Positions 49,890 through 58,246 of a stretch of 64,000 bases of DNA are shown piece after piece; the first letter of the stretch is position 1; each line of letters opens with the position of its first letter. Both the position numbers and the translations under genes were made by a program. The notes under the pieces are model-generated. The model had not been told where the DNA came from. It ran no database searches and saw nothing but the letters and a program-made list of their open reading frames with translations. Location: the NCBI RefSeq assembly GCF_018449545.1, contig NZ_JAAVUR010000015.1, positions 1-64,000 on the forward strand, given 5' to 3'. Origin of the DNA: Granulicella sp. dw_53. GTDB taxonomy: Bacteria; Acidobacteriota; Terriglobia; Terriglobales; Acidobacteriaceae.

Positions 49890-50621
49890 TCAGGGGTGGG
49901 CGAGGAAGCGGTAGCCGATGCCGCGGACGGTGAGGAGATGGTGGGGGCTGGCTGGGTCGTCTTCGATGTAGCGGCGGAGGCGGACGATGAAGTTGTCGAT
50001 GGCGCGGGTGTCGGTGTCCTCGTGGACGCGCCAGACCTGTTCGAGGATGTCTTTGCGGGAGACGATCTGACCCTCACGGTCGGTGAGGAAGCGGAGGAGG
50101 TCGGCTTCCATGAGGGTGAGGTGGGTGGTGCGATCGGGGGCGATGAGCTCGAGGGTGTCGAAGCGGATGGTGCGATGGTTGAAGGAGTATGCGTCGGGGA
50201 TGGGTGGGGGTTCGTTGGAGGCGGGGGGCTGCTGCTGCCAGGAGGTACGGCGCAGGAGGGATTTGAGGCGGACGAGGAGAATGTTGAGGTCGAAGGGCTT
50301 GGGGAGGTAGTCGTCGGCTCCGGCTTCGATGCCTTGGAGGATGTCTTCGGGGCGGGAGCGGGCGGTGAGCAGGAGGACAGGTGTGTAGATGCTTGCTTCG
50401 CGCAGGGTCTGGACGATGGTGAAGCCGTCGGTTCCGGGGAGCATGCAGTCGAGCAGGACGGCGGCGGGTTTTTCTGAGGGGTTGAGGAGCCAGGCGAGGG
50501 CGGCGTCGCCGTCGGCTTCGTGGTGAGTGCGGTAGCCTTCGGCCTGGAGGTTGAAGAGCAGGCCCTGGGCGAGGTGGTCTTCATCTTCTACTACGGCGAT
50601 GAGGGGGGCGGTGGAGGTCAT
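49890..50621 (-). CDS. OmpR-family response regulator
   Basis: The 243-residue regulator has a receiver domain (acidic E12/D13, phosphoacceptor D58 in VLLDCMLPG, K in LPKPFD) and a C-terminal winged helix (TLMEADLLRFLTDREGQIVSRKDILEQVWRVHEDTDTRAIDNFIVRLRRYIE...GIGYRF). It binds DNA when phosphorylated, probably by the kinase at 52082-53017, from which it is separated by vapBC and marC. A longer linker of about 25 residues (QQQPPASNEPPPIP) joins the domains. Confidence 0.92.
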   Translation of the reverse strand: MTSTAPLIAVVEDEDHLAQGLLFNLQAEGYRTHHEADGDAALAWLLNPSEKPAAVLLDCMLPGTDGFTIVQTLREASIYTPVLLLTARSRPEDILQGIEAGADDYLPKPFDLNILLVRLKSLLRRTSWQQQPPASNEPPPIPDAYSFNHRTIRFDTLELIAPDRTTHLTLMEADLLRFLTDREGQIVSRKDILEQVWRVHEDTDTRAIDNFIVRLRRYIEDDPASPHHLLTVRGIGYRFLAHP

Positions 50622-50637
50622 TAGGCTGGATTCCTAG

Positions 50638-51051
50638 TTAGGGCTTTGCTGGCAGGAATTCGATGACGATGTCCTGGTCTGCAGGCTTCGCGTCAAAGTC
50701 TGCGGTGACCAACCGGTGTTCAGGAGATTCTCCGCCCAGCTCTACGCCGAATGCGTCCGCGTAGGGGATGTTTCTGCTTACCTTAATGAGTGCGGCCCTG
50801 GAGGCGCGTTCTGCGGTGACCGGGATCACTTCGAGGCTATGCTGGGTGAACCTGGTGAGGAGGTCATGGGTTGCCTGCCTGCCGTGTCGCTTCGCGACGA
50901 CGCCTATTACCTCTCCCCAGTTGACGGCGGAGATGACGACTCGACATGAGCCATCCTGCGCCGATTTAAAGATTTGCTTGACTCTTTGAGCGCCTGCTTC
51001 GCCATCGAGGAAACGCAGTACGGCGCTGGCATCCAGTACGAAGGTCACCAT
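50638..51051 (-). CDS. vapC: PIN-domain toxin (VapC family)
   Basis: VapC toxins are RNases of the PIN fold. The 137-residue protein has the acidic residues in VLDASAVLRFLDGE (D7), NWGEVIG (E near 47), PYADAFGVEL (D near 98) and VTADFD (D near 116). It overlaps the antitoxin gene by 7 bases, the usual order antitoxin-toxin. GC is about 57% in the sampled line, slightly lower than the surrounding genes. Confidence 0.85.
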   Translation of the reverse strand: MVTFVLDASAVLRFLDGEAGAQRVKQIFKSAQDGSCRVVISAVNWGEVIGVVAKRHGRQATHDLLTRFTQHSLEVIPVTAERASRAALIKVSRNIPYADAFGVELGGESPEHRLVTADFDAKPADQDIVIEFLPAKP

Positions 51052-51278
51052 CGGTCTTTGCGGCGTTCCTGCTGTAGTTCTTCGGATGATCCGGGATTGG
51101 TGGAGAAGATGCCGCAGAGCTCGTCGAGATCATCCATCGATACAGGCTGCAGCACGATGCGACCGTCCTCCACGCTGACGGCGAGGCGGGATCCGGGATG
51201 CAGACCTAATGTGGTCTGGGCCTCGGCCGGGAGTGGCAGGTCTCCGGTTTGGCTCAGGATCGCGATCTGTCTTTCCAT
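51045..51278 (-). CDS. vapB: AbrB-type antitoxin (VapB family)
   Basis: The 77-residue protein starts with a swapped-hairpin DNA-binding motif (IAILSQTGDLPLPAEAQTTLGLHPGSRLAVSVEDGRIVLQPV) and ends in a flexible acidic/basic tail that would cover the toxin. It should neutralise VapC and repress its own promoter. It lies directly upstream of vapC, overlapping by 7 bases. Confidence 0.82.
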   Translation of the reverse strand: MERQIAILSQTGDLPLPAEAQTTLGLHPGSRLAVSVEDGRIVLQPVSMDDLDELCGIFSTNPGSSEELQQERRKDRW

Positions 51279-51395
51279 GTGGTGATCTTAGTTGATGAAC
51301 GCTTCAGAGTCGATGGTGAGGAGTGGCGTATTTACCTGTATTGGGCAAGACCGGTGATACGTGGACTATTGCTTGATTGAGCTATCAGGAAAGCA

Positions 51396-52085
51396 TCAGT
51401 GATGTTGAAGGAGGGGTGAGATGAGGGCTTCCAGGCCGTTCCAGGCGATTTGGACTCCGATACAAAGAAGGATAAATGCAATGACGCGGAGGATGCCGTG
51501 GGCGGTGGATGGGGCGATCGCCTGGGTGATTCGGGGGGCGTTGGCGTAGCAGAGGTAGATGAGGCCACTCATGAGAATGACGGCGAGGAGCAGGCCAGCG
51601 TGAGCGAGGAGGGTGTGGGTCACGGTGACCTGGGTCGCGTGGGCGCTGAGGGTGAGCATAACGACGATACAGCCGGGGCCGGCGGTGAGGGGAAAGGTGA
51701 AGGGGTAGAAGGCCTTCTGGGCGAGGGTTCCGGGGACGTCCTGGGCTTCGGAGTCTACCTCTGCCTGCATCTTTTCGGAGTTGGCGCGGCTTTCTTGTTG
51801 ATTCAGGAGAGACCAGCCCATGGCGGCGATGACCAGGCCTCCGGAGACCTGCACGATGGGCAAGGAGATGCCGAAGAAGTTGAGGATGGTCGAACCGATG
51901 AGATCGATGACGGCGAAGAAGATGATGGTGTTGACGGCGATTCGGCGAGCGAGCGAGCGATAGACGCTGATTGGAGCAGAGCCGACCAAGCCTACGAAGA
52001 GCAATGCCGATCCGAGTGGATTGACGAGCGGCAGGAGGGCAGAGAAGGCGAGGGCGAAGTATTTCCAGAGGAGGAGGATGTTCAT
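51396..52085 (-). CDS. MarC family integral membrane protein
   Basis: The 229-residue protein has six hydrophobic helices and the MarC/UPF0056 signatures LPLVNPLGSALLFVGL near the N terminus and FYPFTFPLTAGPGCIVVM in the middle. The function of the family is not firmly known. The ATG at 52085 overlaps the kinase stop (ATGA), so translation is coupled to the sensor kinase; the apparent extension to 52553 is a shadow of that gene. Confidence 0.88.
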   Translation of the reverse strand: MNILLLWKYFALAFSALLPLVNPLGSALLFVGLVGSAPISVYRSLARRIAVNTIIFFAVIDLIGSTILNFFGISLPIVQVSGGLVIAAMGWSLLNQQESRANSEKMQAEVDSEAQDVPGTLAQKAFYPFTFPLTAGPGCIVVMLTLSAHATQVTVTHTLLAHAGLLLAVILMSGLIYLCYANAPRITQAIAPSTAHGILRVIAFILLCIGVQIAWNGLEALISPLLQHH

Positions 52086-53017
52086 AGTGTACCAATCGGC
52101 GTCGCGGGGGCGGTTGGATTGGTGAGGGGCAAGGTGAGCGTGAGGGTGGCGCCGAGGCCGGGTCCGGGACTGGCGGCGGTGGCGTCGCCTCCGTGCTGAC
52201 GGGCGATATTGCGGACCAGGAAGAGACCGAGGCCGGTGCCTTTGATCTTGGTCATGTCGCGTCCGGGGACGCGGTAGAAGCGGTTGAAGATCTGTTTGAG
52301 CTGGTTGGGGGGAAGGCCGATGCCGGTGTCGGTGATGCGGAGGGTGACGCGGGTGTAGCGGGTGATGGCGAGAGAGCAGCGAACGTGGACGCCGCTGGGA
52401 GAGTATTTGACGGCGTTGTCGAGGAGGTTGAGGACGGCGGTGCGGAGGTCTTCGGGGATGCCGGTGGTGTGGAGGCGAACGGCGCCGGGGATGGGGGCGA
52501 GGACGATGGCTTCGGGAGGAAGATTGTGGCGCTGGAGGGCGATGGCGATGCACTCGGTGACGAGCGACTCCATGTCGATGAGCACGCGGTTGAGCTGGCG
52601 GGTGCGCTGGCCGAGCTCTCCGGCTTTGAGGACCTGCTCGACGGTGGCGAGGAGGCGGTCGGAGTCGGAGAGCATGATGGAGTAGAACTGCTGGCGCTGG
52701 GCTTCATCGACCTGGCGGCGCTGGAGGGTCTCGAGGTAGAGACGGATGCTGGCGATGGGGGTTTTGAGCTCGTGGGTGACGGCGTTGAGGAAGGAGTTCT
52801 GACGCTCGTTGCGGCGGACTTCGCGGACCAGAAAGATGGTGTTGAGGACGAGGCCGGCGATGAGCAGAGCGAAGAGAATGACGCCGAGGACGGCCAGGGC
52901 GACGGTGCGCTCGTTGAGGATGATCCAGCCGATGTTGAGGGTGATGGCGACGCCGACGAGCAGCGCGCCGAGGGTGATGAAGAAGGCGATGGCTCCGCGT
53001 CGTCGGGTGATGTTCAT
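52082..53017 (-). CDS. Sensor histidine kinase
   Basis: The 311-residue kinase has two N-terminal membrane helices (about 8-34 and 38-64) with almost no periplasmic part between them, then a HisKA domain with H82 in AVTHELKTPIASIR, and the ATPase domain with LLDNAVKYS (N box), ITDTGIGLP (G1), GTGLGLFLV (G2). Lack of a sensing loop suggests it detects membrane state or works with a partner. The ATG at 53017 is chosen because the earlier ATG at 53044 lies in the tail of a terminator. MarC follows with overlapping stop/start. Confidence 0.88.
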   Translation of the reverse strand: MNITRRRGAIAFFITLGALLVGVAITLNIGWIILNERTVALAVLGVILFALLIAGLVLNTIFLVREVRRNERQNSFLNAVTHELKTPIASIRLYLETLQRRQVDEAQRQQFYSIMLSDSDRLLATVEQVLKAGELGQRTRQLNRVLIDMESLVTECIAIALQRHNLPPEAIVLAPIPGAVRLHTTGIPEDLRTAVLNLLDNAVKYSPSGVHVRCSLAITRYTRVTLRITDTGIGLPPNQLKQIFNRFYRVPGRDMTKIKGTGLGLFLVRNIARQHGGDATAASPGPGLGATLTLTLPLTNPTAPATPIGTL

Positions 53018-53047
53018 CGTTGATGAAAGTATAGAGGGTGGCATGAG

Positions 53048-53078
53048 AAAGGCCGTCTCCCTTGCGGGGACGGCCTTT
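53048..53078 (-). terminator. Intrinsic terminator after the desaturase gene
   Basis: On the minus strand AAAGGCCGTCCCC pairs with GGGAGACGGCCTTT (one bulged base) and a CTTTCTC tract follows. It separates the desaturase gene from the kinase gene. Confidence 0.8.
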
Positions 53079-53098
53079 GGATTGCGGCTAATGGAGTG

Positions 53099-54082
53099 TT
53101 ATGCGCCGGCTGGTTTTGGGTTGTCCTTGTCGAACTGTGCGACTTGAACCCGTTCTGCGAGGCCCATCTTGCTGAGGAGCCAGATGCAGTAGTAGTTGAT
53201 GTCGAACTCGTACCAAGTCAGGCCGTGGCGCGCGCTGACGGGGTGGGCGTGGTGGTTGTTGTGCCAACCCTCGCCGCCGGTAAGAACGGCGACCCACCAG
53301 GAGTTGCGGGAGTCGTCTTTGGTCTCGAAGCGGCGCTTGCCCCAGAGGTGGGTGGCGGAGTTGACGAGCCAGGTGGCGTGGAGGCCGATGGTGACGCGAA
53401 GGAAGGTTCCCCAGAGGAGCATGCCGATCGCACCGATGAGATGGTGTCCGGGGCCAGCGAGGAGGCCGCCGAGGGCGAGCTGGAGCAGGCCGGTGACGAC
53501 GAGAGGAACGTAGTGATACTTGCTGAGCCAGACGTGGAAGGAGTCGCGGGTGAGGTCAGGAGCGTAGCGGCCGAGGAGCGCGGTCTCAGAGTGCAGGGCG
53601 CGGCCGGAGAGGATCCAGCCGGCGTGAGACCACCAGGTACCGTCGTGGGGGGTGTGGGGATCGCCTTCCTGGTCGGAGAACTGATGATGGACGCGATGGG
53701 TGGCTACCCAGAAGATCGGACCGCCCTCAAGGGCGAGGCAGCCGCAGATGCTGACGAAGTACTCGACCCACTTGGGAGTCTTGAAGCCGCGATGGGTGAG
53801 GAGGCGGTGATAGGCGACTCCGATACCCACGTTGATGGCGAGGAAGTACATGATGAAGAAGGTGGCCAGGTTCGTCCAGGAGAAGAAGAATAGAGAGGCG
53901 ACAGCGCCGACGTGGAAGAGGCCCATGGCGATGCTGGTGATCCAGTTGATGCGGCCCTGCTGATGAGCACGGCCCATGCGCAGATCCTGCTTGATCTTCT
54001 GCTTGACCTCGACTACGGCTGCGAGGACAGGCTTCGGCTTGGAGGTTACTTCTTCCTGGGGTGTGAGCGTGATCGGCGTCAT
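53099..54082 (-). CDS. Acyl-CoA/fatty acid desaturase
   Basis: The 327-residue membrane enzyme inserts a double bond in acyl chains (delta-9 type by sequence). The three histidine boxes for the di-iron centre are visible: HRLLTHR, HRVHHQF and HNNHHAH, separated by two pairs of hydrophobic helices. The N terminus is cytoplasmic and charged. It likely controls membrane fluidity. It is divergent from manA. Confidence 0.9.
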   Translation of the reverse strand: MTPITLTPQEEVTSKPKPVLAAVVEVKQKIKQDLRMGRAHQQGRINWITSIAMGLFHVGAVASLFFFSWTNLATFFIMYFLAINVGIGVAYHRLLTHRGFKTPKWVEYFVSICGCLALEGGPIFWVATHRVHHQFSDQEGDPHTPHDGTWWSHAGWILSGRALHSETALLGRYAPDLTRDSFHVWLSKYHYVPLVVTGLLQLALGGLLAGPGHHLIGAIGMLLWGTFLRVTIGLHATWLVNSATHLWGKRRFETKDDSRNSWWVAVLTGGEGWHNNHHAHPVSARHGLTWYEFDINYYCIWLLSKMGLAERVQVAQFDKDNPKPAGA

Positions 54083-54306
54083 GGATTCGATTTTTCCTTC
54101 GGGTTGTTTCAGAACCGTTTGTGCTTTGTCGCTAAGAAGACGCTAACAGGGTTGAAAGAGAGCGGGTGTAAGACTTTTGTAATGGGATATTGGGGTCTGG
54201 CGTCGGTCCTGGAAGGGAGAATCTTCCGGGACGTTATTCTAGAAAGAGAGCGATGGCGGCCGATGGATCGCGGACGCAAACGATCGCAGGGAGAGGACAG
54301 TAAAGG

Positions 54307-55248
54307 ATGCCGATGATTGAGGTTAGTACCGGGAATGGAGTTTCGCCGTTTCGATTGAAGCCATGGTTTAGCGCGAGGCCCTGGGGGCGTCCGGATCTGC
54401 GGCCCTGGTATGAGGAGACTGGGACGACGGAGCTGGTGGGTGAGGCCTGGCTGACGGGGCCGGAGTGTCTGGTGGAGACCGGGGAGCTTGAAGGGCGAAG
54501 CTTCAAGGAGGTCGCGGCGGAGTTCACTGACGGGCTGGGCGGCGGGGAGTTTCCACTGTTGGTGAAGCTGCTGTTTCCGAATGAGAAGCTCTCGGTGCAG
54601 GTGCATCCTGATGACGCGCAGGCGCAGGCGATGGGACAGGCGAGAGGCAAGACGGAGTGCTGGTATGTGCTGGAGGCGCTGCCGGGAGCGACGGTTGCGT
54701 TGGGGTTGAAGCCTGGGGTTACGGCGGAGCAGATGGTGGCGGGAGTCGCCGATGGGACCATGGAGTCGCTTTTGGAGTGGGTGCCGGTCTCTCCCGGAGA
54801 GATGATCTTCGTGGATGCGGGGACGGTCCATGCGATCGGGCCCGGGGTTGTGCTGCTGGAGACGCAGCAGACCTGCGATGTGACCTTTCGGCTGTACGAC
54901 TATGGGCGGCCTCGAGAGCTGCATCTGGAGCAGGGTCTAAAGGTGATGAAGATGAAGACGCGGGCGGGCAAGGTGGCTTCGCGAGAGATGGATGGGTTTA
55001 CGCGGCTGATCGAGGAGCAGTACTTCACCGTGGACCGCTTCGAGGTCGAAGAGCTGGAGCCGTTGACGGTGCGGATGGAAGGGCCGGGATGTCTGGTGGG
55101 ATTGGAGGGCGTCGTCTCCGTGATCACTCCAGGCGATGAGGTGGAGCTACTGCCGGGACAGGCGGTGGTGATTCCGTTTGGGGTTGGTGAGGTGATCGTG
55201 GAGTCGGAGCATGGGGCTTCGTTTGTGCGGTGTGTCGCCCCAGCGTAA
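54307..55248 (+). CDS. manA: Mannose-6-phosphate isomerase (class I)
   Basis: The enzyme interconverts mannose-6-phosphate and fructose-6-phosphate. The 313-residue, short bacterial form has KPWFSARPWG, the zinc motif VQVHPDD near 98-103, KTECWYVLEA, and AGTVHAIGPGVVLLETQQ with the second histidine, and QTCDVTFRLYDYGRPRELH. This gives the three zinc ligands of the cupin site. The product feeds mannose-containing polysaccharides. Confidence 0.9.
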   Translation: MPMIEVSTGNGVSPFRLKPWFSARPWGRPDLRPWYEETGTTELVGEAWLTGPECLVETGELEGRSFKEVAAEFTDGLGGGEFPLLVKLLFPNEKLSVQVHPDDAQAQAMGQARGKTECWYVLEALPGATVALGLKPGVTAEQMVAGVADGTMESLLEWVPVSPGEMIFVDAGTVHAIGPGVVLLETQQTCDVTFRLYDYGRPRELHLEQGLKVMKMKTRAGKVASREMDGFTRLIEEQYFTVDRFEVEELEPLTVRMEGPGCLVGLEGVVSVITPGDEVELLPGQAVVIPFGVGEVIVESEHGASFVRCVAPA

Positions 55249-55259
55249 TTGAGCTTCTA

Positions 55260-55368
55260 GAGCAATTCCCCTATAGCTGTGGGGTGGATGAAGTTTAGCG
55301 GTGCCGGTTTCCTTGATAAACGGCCATCGATTCGAAGCCTCTCCTATCCACCCACAGGAGAATTGCTC
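55260..55368. repeat. Long imperfect inverted repeat between manA and the carboxypeptidase-regulatory gene
   Basis: Left arm 55260-55289 (GAGCAATTC ... GTGGGGTGGAT) and right arm 55345-55368 (ATCCACCCACAGGAGAATTGCTC) are complementary over about 22 positions with a 7-base and a single-base bulge; the loop is 55 bases. It spans the gap between convergent genes, with the right arm ending in the stop codon region of the next gene. Confidence 0.7.
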
Positions 55369-56479
55369 ATGGCTGGGTTTTGGCTGGTTGGACAGGCGGC
55401 AGGTTGTGGGTCATCCTGCGGATGAAGAACTCCTGGATGAGGTTTCCGACCGCGCCTGAGACGGTGCCGAGGAAGGCGCTCTGGATGGTCAGGCCGGCAC
55501 CGTTGCGATCGGTCGAGGGGTAGTAGGCGTTCGAAATTCCTGCTGCCGCAAGGTTGCCGAGGACGTTCGAGTAGTTCGGTTGCCAGCGCCCGTTATCGCC
55601 TTTGCAGATGACCACGGTTGAGATGGCGTAGAGGGCGCGGGAGCGGATGCTTCCGGTGCCTTTGTAGAAGTAGCGGGGGTCCTGATGGAGGACCGATGGA
55701 AGAATCGCGCCGCCAATCAAGGTGCTGATAAAGCCGTCCGCGTACGAAGCTCCGAAGCGCTTGGCGTAGCCTTGCGCGCCCTGGCCATATCCACTGAAGG
55801 TGTCGAGAGATTGCTCTATGCCCGCGACCACTGCGGAGCCTGCAAAGGAGACGGGGTCGACCGAGGTTCTAAGCGCGAGGTGGAACTTCTGGCCGGATGA
55901 GAGTGGAGCTGCGTTCGGTACATAGCTGACGTAGAAGTTAGGGAAGAAGCCGAGGACTCGCTGCTTCTCCTCGGCCTTCATCTGCTCCTGGGCGAGATCG
56001 TGGCGGGAGAAGACGACCTCGACGTTGGTGTTGGTGGAGGCTATTTGTAATGATATTGGTGGCATTTCATAGCTTTGGCCTTTTTGGAGGATGAGGCTGG
56101 TTGCGACCCAAGGCCTAAAGCCTGCGGCTGTGACGGTGAGTCTGAAGGTGCCGGGTTCAACGGTAGGGAAGCGGAAGGCTCCAGCGGCGTCGGTGATGAC
56201 TGTGCGTTGTACTTTGGAGTTGATGTTCTCCAGGGTGATATTGGCGTCCTGGACTTCGGCTCCTCCTGTGTCGGTTACAGCGCCGCTGATGCTGCCGTCG
56301 GTATGCTGGCCGGGTGAGTCGGGGAGAGCGCCTGGCTGGGCGGCGGGAGGCGCCTGTGCCTGCGTCTCTAGACAAAGAGCCGCCCCAATGAAAAGGGTGA
56401 GGAGTAGAAGACTCAAGTTACGAAGATTCGGTATAGCTATGGTCTTGCCATCCGATTCCAAATTTGGTTCCTCATCCAT
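55367..56479 (-). CDS. Carboxypeptidase regulatory-like domain surface protein
   Basis: The 370-residue product has a signal-anchor (LSLLLLTLFIGAALCLETQAQ, about 23-43), then a carboxypeptidase-regulatory Ig-like domain (GSISGAVTDTGGAEVQDANITLENI ... GAFRFPTVEPGTFRLTVTAAGFRPW, about 63-125). The C-terminal 220 residues (FFPNFYVSYVPNAAPLSSGQKFHLALRT ...) contain small-residue helices and are not a known enzyme. Such proteins are abundant in Acidobacteria and probably act at the cell surface. Confidence 0.75.
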   Translation of the reverse strand: MDEEPNLESDGKTIAIPNLRNLSLLLLTLFIGAALCLETQAQAPPAAQPGALPDSPGQHTDGSISGAVTDTGGAEVQDANITLENINSKVQRTVITDAAGAFRFPTVEPGTFRLTVTAAGFRPWVATSLILQKGQSYEMPPISLQIASTNTNVEVVFSRHDLAQEQMKAEEKQRVLGFFPNFYVSYVPNAAPLSSGQKFHLALRTSVDPVSFAGSAVVAGIEQSLDTFSGYGQGAQGYAKRFGASYADGFISTLIGGAILPSVLHQDPRYFYKGTGSIRSRALYAISTVVICKGDNGRWQPNYSNVLGNLAAAGISNAYYPSTDRNGAGLTIQSAFLGTVSGAVGNLIQEFFIRRMTHNLPPVQPAKTQP

Positions 56480-56566
56480 TCCCTTTCTAGGGGAAGGACC
56501 TTCGCTGTGAATCGATTTTAGCCTTAGGGTTCTACTGCTGAACGCCGCGTCTGGGAGTTTGACGAT

Positions 56567-58192
56567 CTAGAACTGAAAGTAGAGGAAGGACGACGTGCTA
56601 TCGAGGTTCGCCAGAACGGCGAATAAGACGACTGCCATCAGGACGGCCCAACGAATATTCGGGGCCCAGCGGAGGCGTGAGAGCACAGTGGGAGTGGGAT
56701 GGACCATGGATTCTCCGATGGGACGGCGAGGTTCTTGCCCGAGGATTTGCTGGGTGTTGGGGAGAAACCAGACGACGGGAAAGAGGGCGAAGGCGAGGGC
56801 TCCTTCCAGGAGGGAGCTGACCTGTCCGAAGCCACCGTGGCGGCCAGCCATGTCCGCGAGCAAGGCGAAGGCGGCGTGGAGCGAGTCGGAGCGGAAGAAG
56901 ATGAGGGCGAAGGTGACCTGGAGGTAGACGCCGAGCATCAGGGCGAGACGAACGGCTCCGGTGGGAGGGGCGTTTGCCGGGGCGTTGTGTTCGCGGCGGC
57001 GGAAGTGGCGCCATGCCTGGTTGGCGGTGAGGTAGACGCCGTGGATGAGACCGAAGATCAGGAACTGTAGACCGGCACCGTGCCACAGACCGGTGATCAA
57101 CATGGTGATGAAGGTGGGGTAGGCGACCATGGCGGTGAAGCCGCTGACAGTGGTCAGGGCTTTACGGGAGATCTTCTTGCCGGTGGCGAGGCGGCGACGC
57201 TGCACGGAGAGAAGGATGGGGTTGTAGAGATAGAGGGTGATGTAGCGGGTGAGGGTGATGTGCCAGCGCTGCCAGTACTCGGTGACGCTGGTGGCCTTGT
57301 AGGGCGAGTCGAAGTTCAGCGGGAAGCGGATGGAGAAGATGCGGGCGAGCCCGAGCGCCATGTCGGAGTAGCCGGAGAAGTCAAAGTAGAGCTGCATGGA
57401 GTAGACGATGAGCCCGGTCCAGGCGGAGGCGGCGGAGAGGGTGCCGGCGTGGGAGAAGGCGAGATCGGCGGTGGGGGCGAGCTTGTCGGCGATGAGGACT
57501 TTTTTTGCGAGGCCCATGAGGAACCAGGTGAGGCCGAGGGAGACGTCTTCAGGATGGAGGGCGAAGCGGCGAGAGAGTGGGACGGGCGTAAGAGCCTGAT
57601 CGAGGCTGGTGGCGGTGTCTTCGGGACGGATCTTGCCGAACTGCGGCATCATCTCCTTGTGGTGGAGGATGGGGCCGGCGATGAGGTGAGGGAAGAAGGT
57701 GACGAAGAGGAGATAGGAGAGGAAGTCCTGGCGCTCGGCCTGGCCTTGGGCGAGGTCGACGAGGTAGGAGATCTGGGTGAAGGTGAAGAACGAGATCCCC
57801 AGGGGCAGGAGGATCGGGTGCGGGTGGATATTGGCGAGGTGGAGCGCTTTGACGAGGAGAAGGGCTTTGAAGAGGTACTTGAAGTAGAAGAGGGCCAGGA
57901 GATTGAGGGTTACTCCGAGGAAGAGTAAGCGTTTGCGGCGGAGGGAGTCAGGCGAGTCGAGCGAGTTGTTCTGAGACGGGGAGGCATCGATGGCGCTGGC
58001 GACGAGGAAGTTGACCAGGATGGAGCCGAGCAGAAAGATGACGAAGACCGCGTTCCATGCGGCGTAGAAGATGACGGACATGAGCGCAAGCCAGACGATG
58101 ACTGGCCGCCGGCCGTATCGGCCGAGGAGGTGGAAGCCCACCATGGTGATGGGCAGGAACAGGAAGAGAAACCTGAGGGAGTTAAAGAGCAT
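56567..58192 (-). CDS. MBOAT family O-acyltransferase (AlgI-like)
   Basis: The 541-residue membrane protein resembles AlgI/DltB-type MBOAT acyltransferases. Key motifs are SYLVDLAQGQ, YFDFSGYSDMALGLARIFSI, SVTEYWQRWHITLTRYI, and the catalytic histidine in GLWHGAGLQFLIFGLIHG (about 369). It carries acyl groups across the membrane to a cell-surface acceptor. The adjacent SGNH-like gene is its likely partner, as in alginate acetylation. Confidence 0.9.
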   Translation of the reverse strand: MLFNSLRFLFLFLPITMVGFHLLGRYGRRPVIVWLALMSVIFYAAWNAVFVIFLLGSILVNFLVASAIDASPSQNNSLDSPDSLRRKRLLFLGVTLNLLALFYFKYLFKALLLVKALHLANIHPHPILLPLGISFFTFTQISYLVDLAQGQAERQDFLSYLLFVTFFPHLIAGPILHHKEMMPQFGKIRPEDTATSLDQALTPVPLSRRFALHPEDVSLGLTWFLMGLAKKVLIADKLAPTADLAFSHAGTLSAASAWTGLIVYSMQLYFDFSGYSDMALGLARIFSIRFPLNFDSPYKATSVTEYWQRWHITLTRYITLYLYNPILLSVQRRRLATGKKISRKALTTVSGFTAMVAYPTFITMLITGLWHGAGLQFLIFGLIHGVYLTANQAWRHFRRREHNAPANAPPTGAVRLALMLGVYLQVTFALIFFRSDSLHAAFALLADMAGRHGGFGQVSSLLEGALAFALFPVVWFLPNTQQILGQEPRRPIGESMVHPTPTVLSRLRWAPNIRWAVLMAVVLFAVLANLDSTSSFLYFQF

Positions 58193-58246
58193 TGGAGTTC
58201 AGGCTCGAAGGGTACAGGGTTATGGCGAACAAAGCAGGTATTGGGA

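Noticed and set aside
52086..52553. N-terminal extension of the MarC protein
   Set aside because: It is an out-of-frame reading of the histidine kinase gene.
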